Part shown: piece by piece, positions 61,820-64,000 of the stretch
Layout of the letters: each line of letters starts with the position of its first letter
Position numbering within the stretch: the first letter of the stretch is position 1
From: Paenibacillus mesophilus
GTDB taxonomy: Bacteria > Bacillota > Bacilli > Paenibacillales > NBRC-103111
Reading direction: 5' to 3'
Assembly: GCF_005938385.1 (NCBI RefSeq)
Contig: NZ_VCRA01000015.1
Coordinates: forward strand, 1 to 64,000
DNA: 64,000 nt
Made by a program: the position numbers and the translations under genes
Notes under the pieces: generated by a model
What the model was told of the DNA's origin: nothing
What the model saw: only the letters and a program-made list of their open reading frames with translations
Database searches by the model: none

Positions 61820-62317
61820 TTAATACCCCGGCCATTTGATGCGGTGTTTTAAATAGTACATGATGGCGGCACAGTCGATGTTAATAAACTGCAACGGATC
61901 GTTATGGATCCGTTCGGCCAGTTCGTCTATCGTGATCCAGCGGGGGTTTTGCGTGCGGTCGCCTTCTTGGAGCAAATCGCCTTCCGCCCTGCAAATAAAG
62001 TAGTAACCGACCGAATCGATTCCGCCTTTAATGGTCTGGTATGCGGCAAAGGGTTGAATACATTCGACAACGACTTTCGGATTGATCCCTTCCGTATCGA
62101 TACGCGTATCTTCCCCTTCAATCCAAGTGACATCGAGACCGGTTTCTTCCTTCACTTCGCGGCGCAGCGCCGCGGTCAGCGATTCGAACTGCTCCACTCC
62201 GCCTCCCGGCAGCTCCAATTGTTTCGGTTGGTTCGGCTTGTTGCGCGTCTGAATGATGATTTCGGTTTTCCCATCGCGTTCACGCTCTACAATGGCACGG
62301 GCATTGACAAAAAACAT
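61820..62317 (-). CDS. Nudix hydrolase
   Basis: A 165-residue Nudix protein. The Nudix box is complete: G39-x5-E45-x7-R53-E54-V-x-E57-E58-x-G60-L61. These enzymes hydrolyse nucleoside diphosphates linked to another group; the substrate cannot be predicted. It starts 45 bases after the stop of the serine hydrolase gene. Confidence 0.9.
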   Translation of the reverse strand: MFFVNARAIVERERDGKTEIIIQTRNKPNQPKQLELPGGGVEQFESLTAALRREVKEETGLDVTWIEGEDTRIDTEGINPKVVVECIQPFAAYQTIKGGIDSVGYYFICRAEGDLLQEGDRTQNPRWITIDELAERIHNDPLQFINIDCAAIMYYLKHRIKWPGY

Positions 62318-62361
62318 TTGCGCTCACTCCCTGTTCAAAAATGAGGACATTCCCGCTCCGA

Positions 62362-63636
62362 CTACTCGTTTGCGGGGTTATCCTTCGTATACCCGAAAAA
62401 CGTCATGTTGCCGTTTTCGTTCTCAGTAATACTGTACGGGCGGATTTGGTCGGAATGTCTTCGAGCAAATCTCCCTTCCCCTACCGGATAGATCTCGATA
62501 TGAAGATTGCCGGAGAATCTCGTAAAGTATAATTTTCCATGAATAAGTTCTACTTCGATCTTATCTTTCAAGTAGATTCCGCAGTACTCTTTGAGCTTAC
62601 TTTCATTCATGGGAATCTCTTCATGTTTGGTCGGGGCATCTACATCTACTTGATGCAGAATATCCGAAATCCCGTTGCCCAGTCTGTACTGATTGATAGC
62701 CTCATTATTTGAAAGAATAGTGAGGCATATATCTTCATCGAAGTAATTCTGCATATAGGTGCTTATCCCAAGATGATCTCCCCCATGGGAATACCTGTCC
62801 GTGCCGTATACATGATGATGTTCAAGTCCATAGCAGTAATTGTTTATGTTCGTGCTGAAAAACCTGGTGTACGTTTTTTTCGACAGGAGTTTACGATCCC
62901 GCAAGCAGGTGTACCATTTGTACAAATCATCGCAGTTTGAAACGATGGCGCCTGCACCGATGCTGAATTTCTCGTTATAATACGGACTTTTTATCGTTGC
63001 ATCGAAATCTTTCGAATAATTACTTGATTTGTTTTTAATAGGCTTACATCCGTCATCAACATCGCTGTTCCTCATATTCAAGGGCAGAAAGATGTTGTTT
63101 CGCATATAATCTTCATATTTCTCTCCAGAAACATTTTCAATAATCCATGCGAGCAAATTATAGTTGGAGTTATTGTAGTCATAGGCCGTGCCCGGCGGCT
63201 TTGCAGGCTTTTTATCGATATACCGCAGGAAGAAATCATTACGCGAATAGTCCGTTCTGTTGTATCCGGCAAAAAAATCGTCTTCAAAATTGTAATAATT
63301 ATATAAACCGGAAGTATGCGAGAGTAAATGATGTACAGTGATCGTCTCGTCCAGCTTCATATCGGCAGGGAGGTACAATTGTGCAGACTTATCGATGTCC
63401 AGCAGGTTCTGTTCATATAGAAGCATAATCGCAAAGGCGGTAAACTGTTTTGACACGGAAGCGATTGAGAAGCGCGAATTCATATCGTTTTTAATTCCAA
63501 ACTCGATACTCGCATAGCCGTATGCGTTTTCAAAAAGCACTTCGCCTTTTTGGATGACTTGAACAACGCCGTAAAAGTCCCATAGCTCCAAATATTTGTT
63601 AATGTAGGCTTCTAGTTTCAATCGTATTGATTGCAT
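62362..63636 (-). CDS. Serine beta-lactamase-family hydrolase
   Basis: A 424-residue class C beta-lactamase/penicillin-binding-like protein. The SxxK motif is S60-V-S-K63, the YxN region lies in GTAYDYNNSNYNLLAW, and SHGGDHLG replaces the KTG motif, as in esterase/peptidase members. A beta-rich C-terminal domain follows (~330-424). There is no clear signal peptide, so it may be cytoplasmic. ATG at 63636 is chosen; GGGGAGTGAG lies somewhat far upstream. The gene is much AT-richer than the 5-55 kb region. Beta-lactamase activity should not be assumed. Confidence 0.82.
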   Translation of the reverse strand: MQSIRLKLEAYINKYLELWDFYGVVQVIQKGEVLFENAYGYASIEFGIKNDMNSRFSIASVSKQFTAFAIMLLYEQNLLDIDKSAQLYLPADMKLDETITVHHLLSHTSGLYNYYNFEDDFFAGYNRTDYSRNDFFLRYIDKKPAKPPGTAYDYNNSNYNLLAWIIENVSGEKYEDYMRNNIFLPLNMRNSDVDDGCKPIKNKSSNYSKDFDATIKSPYYNEKFSIGAGAIVSNCDDLYKWYTCLRDRKLLSKKTYTRFFSTNINNYCYGLEHHHVYGTDRYSHGGDHLGISTYMQNYFDEDICLTILSNNEAINQYRLGNGISDILHQVDVDAPTKHEEIPMNESKLKEYCGIYLKDKIEVELIHGKLYFTRFSGNLHIEIYPVGEGRFARRHSDQIRPYSITENENGNMTFFGYTKDNPANE

Positions 63637-63730
63637 CAGTTCAAATCTCACTCCCCGCAAAAAGGCGGCCAATCGGATGAAGTCGGTTGCCCACAATGTC
63701 TTTATTTTGCAATCGCAATTGATCTTTCGA

Positions 63731-64000
63731 TTATTCAAACAATATACTCTTCACTCTGCCGCTGGAGCGGTCCACTTCAAGCCAGTCGATAGTCGACGTA
63801 TGCTCGTCATTCTGGTCAATGCGGACTAGCTCATAAATATGGATTGTGACGCTATTGGCATTGGAATGGTCGATCTCGGTTCTAAATATGGATCCGATGT
63901 TATCCTGATTCCTGAAATTTTCGGAGATAGAGGTTGACTCCTCTGCTCCGGTAACGATGTAGAAAGCCTCAGTTTCCGTCAGTTGAAACAAGTCGGGATC
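63731..64000 (-). CDS. C-terminal part of an unidentified protein (runs off the window)
   Basis: The frame is open from the window edge to a stop at 63731 (about 89 codons), reading DPDLFQLTETEAFYIVTGAE ... and ending STIDWLEVDRSSGRVKSILF-E. The charged, beta-strand-like composition could fit a small extracytoplasmic or lipoprotein domain, but no family is recognised and the N-terminus lies outside. Confidence 0.55.
   Translation of the reverse strand, partial: DPDLFQLTETEAFYIVTGAEESTSISENFRNQDNIGSIFRTEIDHSNANSVTIHIYELVRIDQNDEHTSTIDWLEVDRSSGRVKSILFE

Noticed and set aside
62362..63636. True beta-lactamase resistance gene
   Set aside because: SxxK is present but the KTG motif is replaced by HGG and a C-terminal beta domain is attached, which fits the broader esterase/peptidase group.
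63731..63991. Complete 86-residue gene starting at 63991
   Set aside because: The frame is open to the window edge, so the TTG at 63991 is probably internal; reported as a partial gene instead.

Overview
The window looks like chromosome from a spore-forming member of the Paenibacillaceae (a Paenibacillus- or Cohnella-like organism). This is inferred from gene content and order: a yqeG-yqeH-aroE-yhbY-nadD-yqeK-rsfS-yqeM block in the Bacillus subtilis order, three complete GerA-type germinant receptor operons, spoVAC-AD-AE, a DUF1657 protein, strong AGGAGG-type ribosome binding sites and frequent GTG/TTG starts. No rRNA, tRNA, CRISPR array or complete insertion sequence was found.

Layout. 0-5 kb: remnant of a sigma-54 activator, then odhA-odhB (2-oxoglutarate dehydrogenase), all on the minus strand. 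5-12 kb: minus-strand housekeeping operon for ribosome assembly, NAD and shikimate synthesis and HD phosphohydrolases, with cvfB inserted. 12-17.4 kb: germinant receptor operon 1 (A-C-D-B, minus) and a divergent orphan B-subunit permease. 17.4-24 kb: accessory region with an IS3-like scrap, an AT-rich Tat-exported beta-helix-like protein, an orphan sugar-binding lipoprotein with a divergent AraC regulator, and three tandem copies of a ~270 bp palindromic repeat. 24-31 kb: moxR-DUF58-transglutaminase operon and an LtaS-type sulfatase-fold enzyme. 31-34 kb: spoVA genes with a decayed DUF421 gene, a DUF1657 gene and a 25-residue membrane peptide. 34-40 kb: a glycolipid glycosyltransferase, then histidine kinase-SiaB-SiaC-SiaA with a convergent OmpR-type regulator. 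40-47 kb: fumC under a perfect Fur box, then two paralogous ABC exporters flanking a Gfo/Idh/MocA oxidoreductase. 47-51 kb: germinant receptor operon 2. 51-57.5 kb: DoxX/AHSA1 pair, then an island of VOC-fold proteins facing an 847-residue ECF sigma factor fused to BtrH-N-like and VOC domains. 57.5-64 kb: an AT-richer stretch with germinant receptor operon 3, a Nudix hydrolase, a serine beta-lactamase-family protein and a partial gene.

How the genes work together. The core operons are ordinary. The spore genes (three receptors, an extra B subunit, SpoVA channel proteins, DUF1657) point to elaborate germination control. The strongest candidates for an undescribed system are the sigma factor-VOC island at 52.2-57.5 kb, in which a sigma factor seems to carry its own ligand-sensing domains; the Sia partner-switching module placed behind a soluble histidine kinase; and the tandem ~270 bp hairpin repeats at 23.25-24.04 kb.
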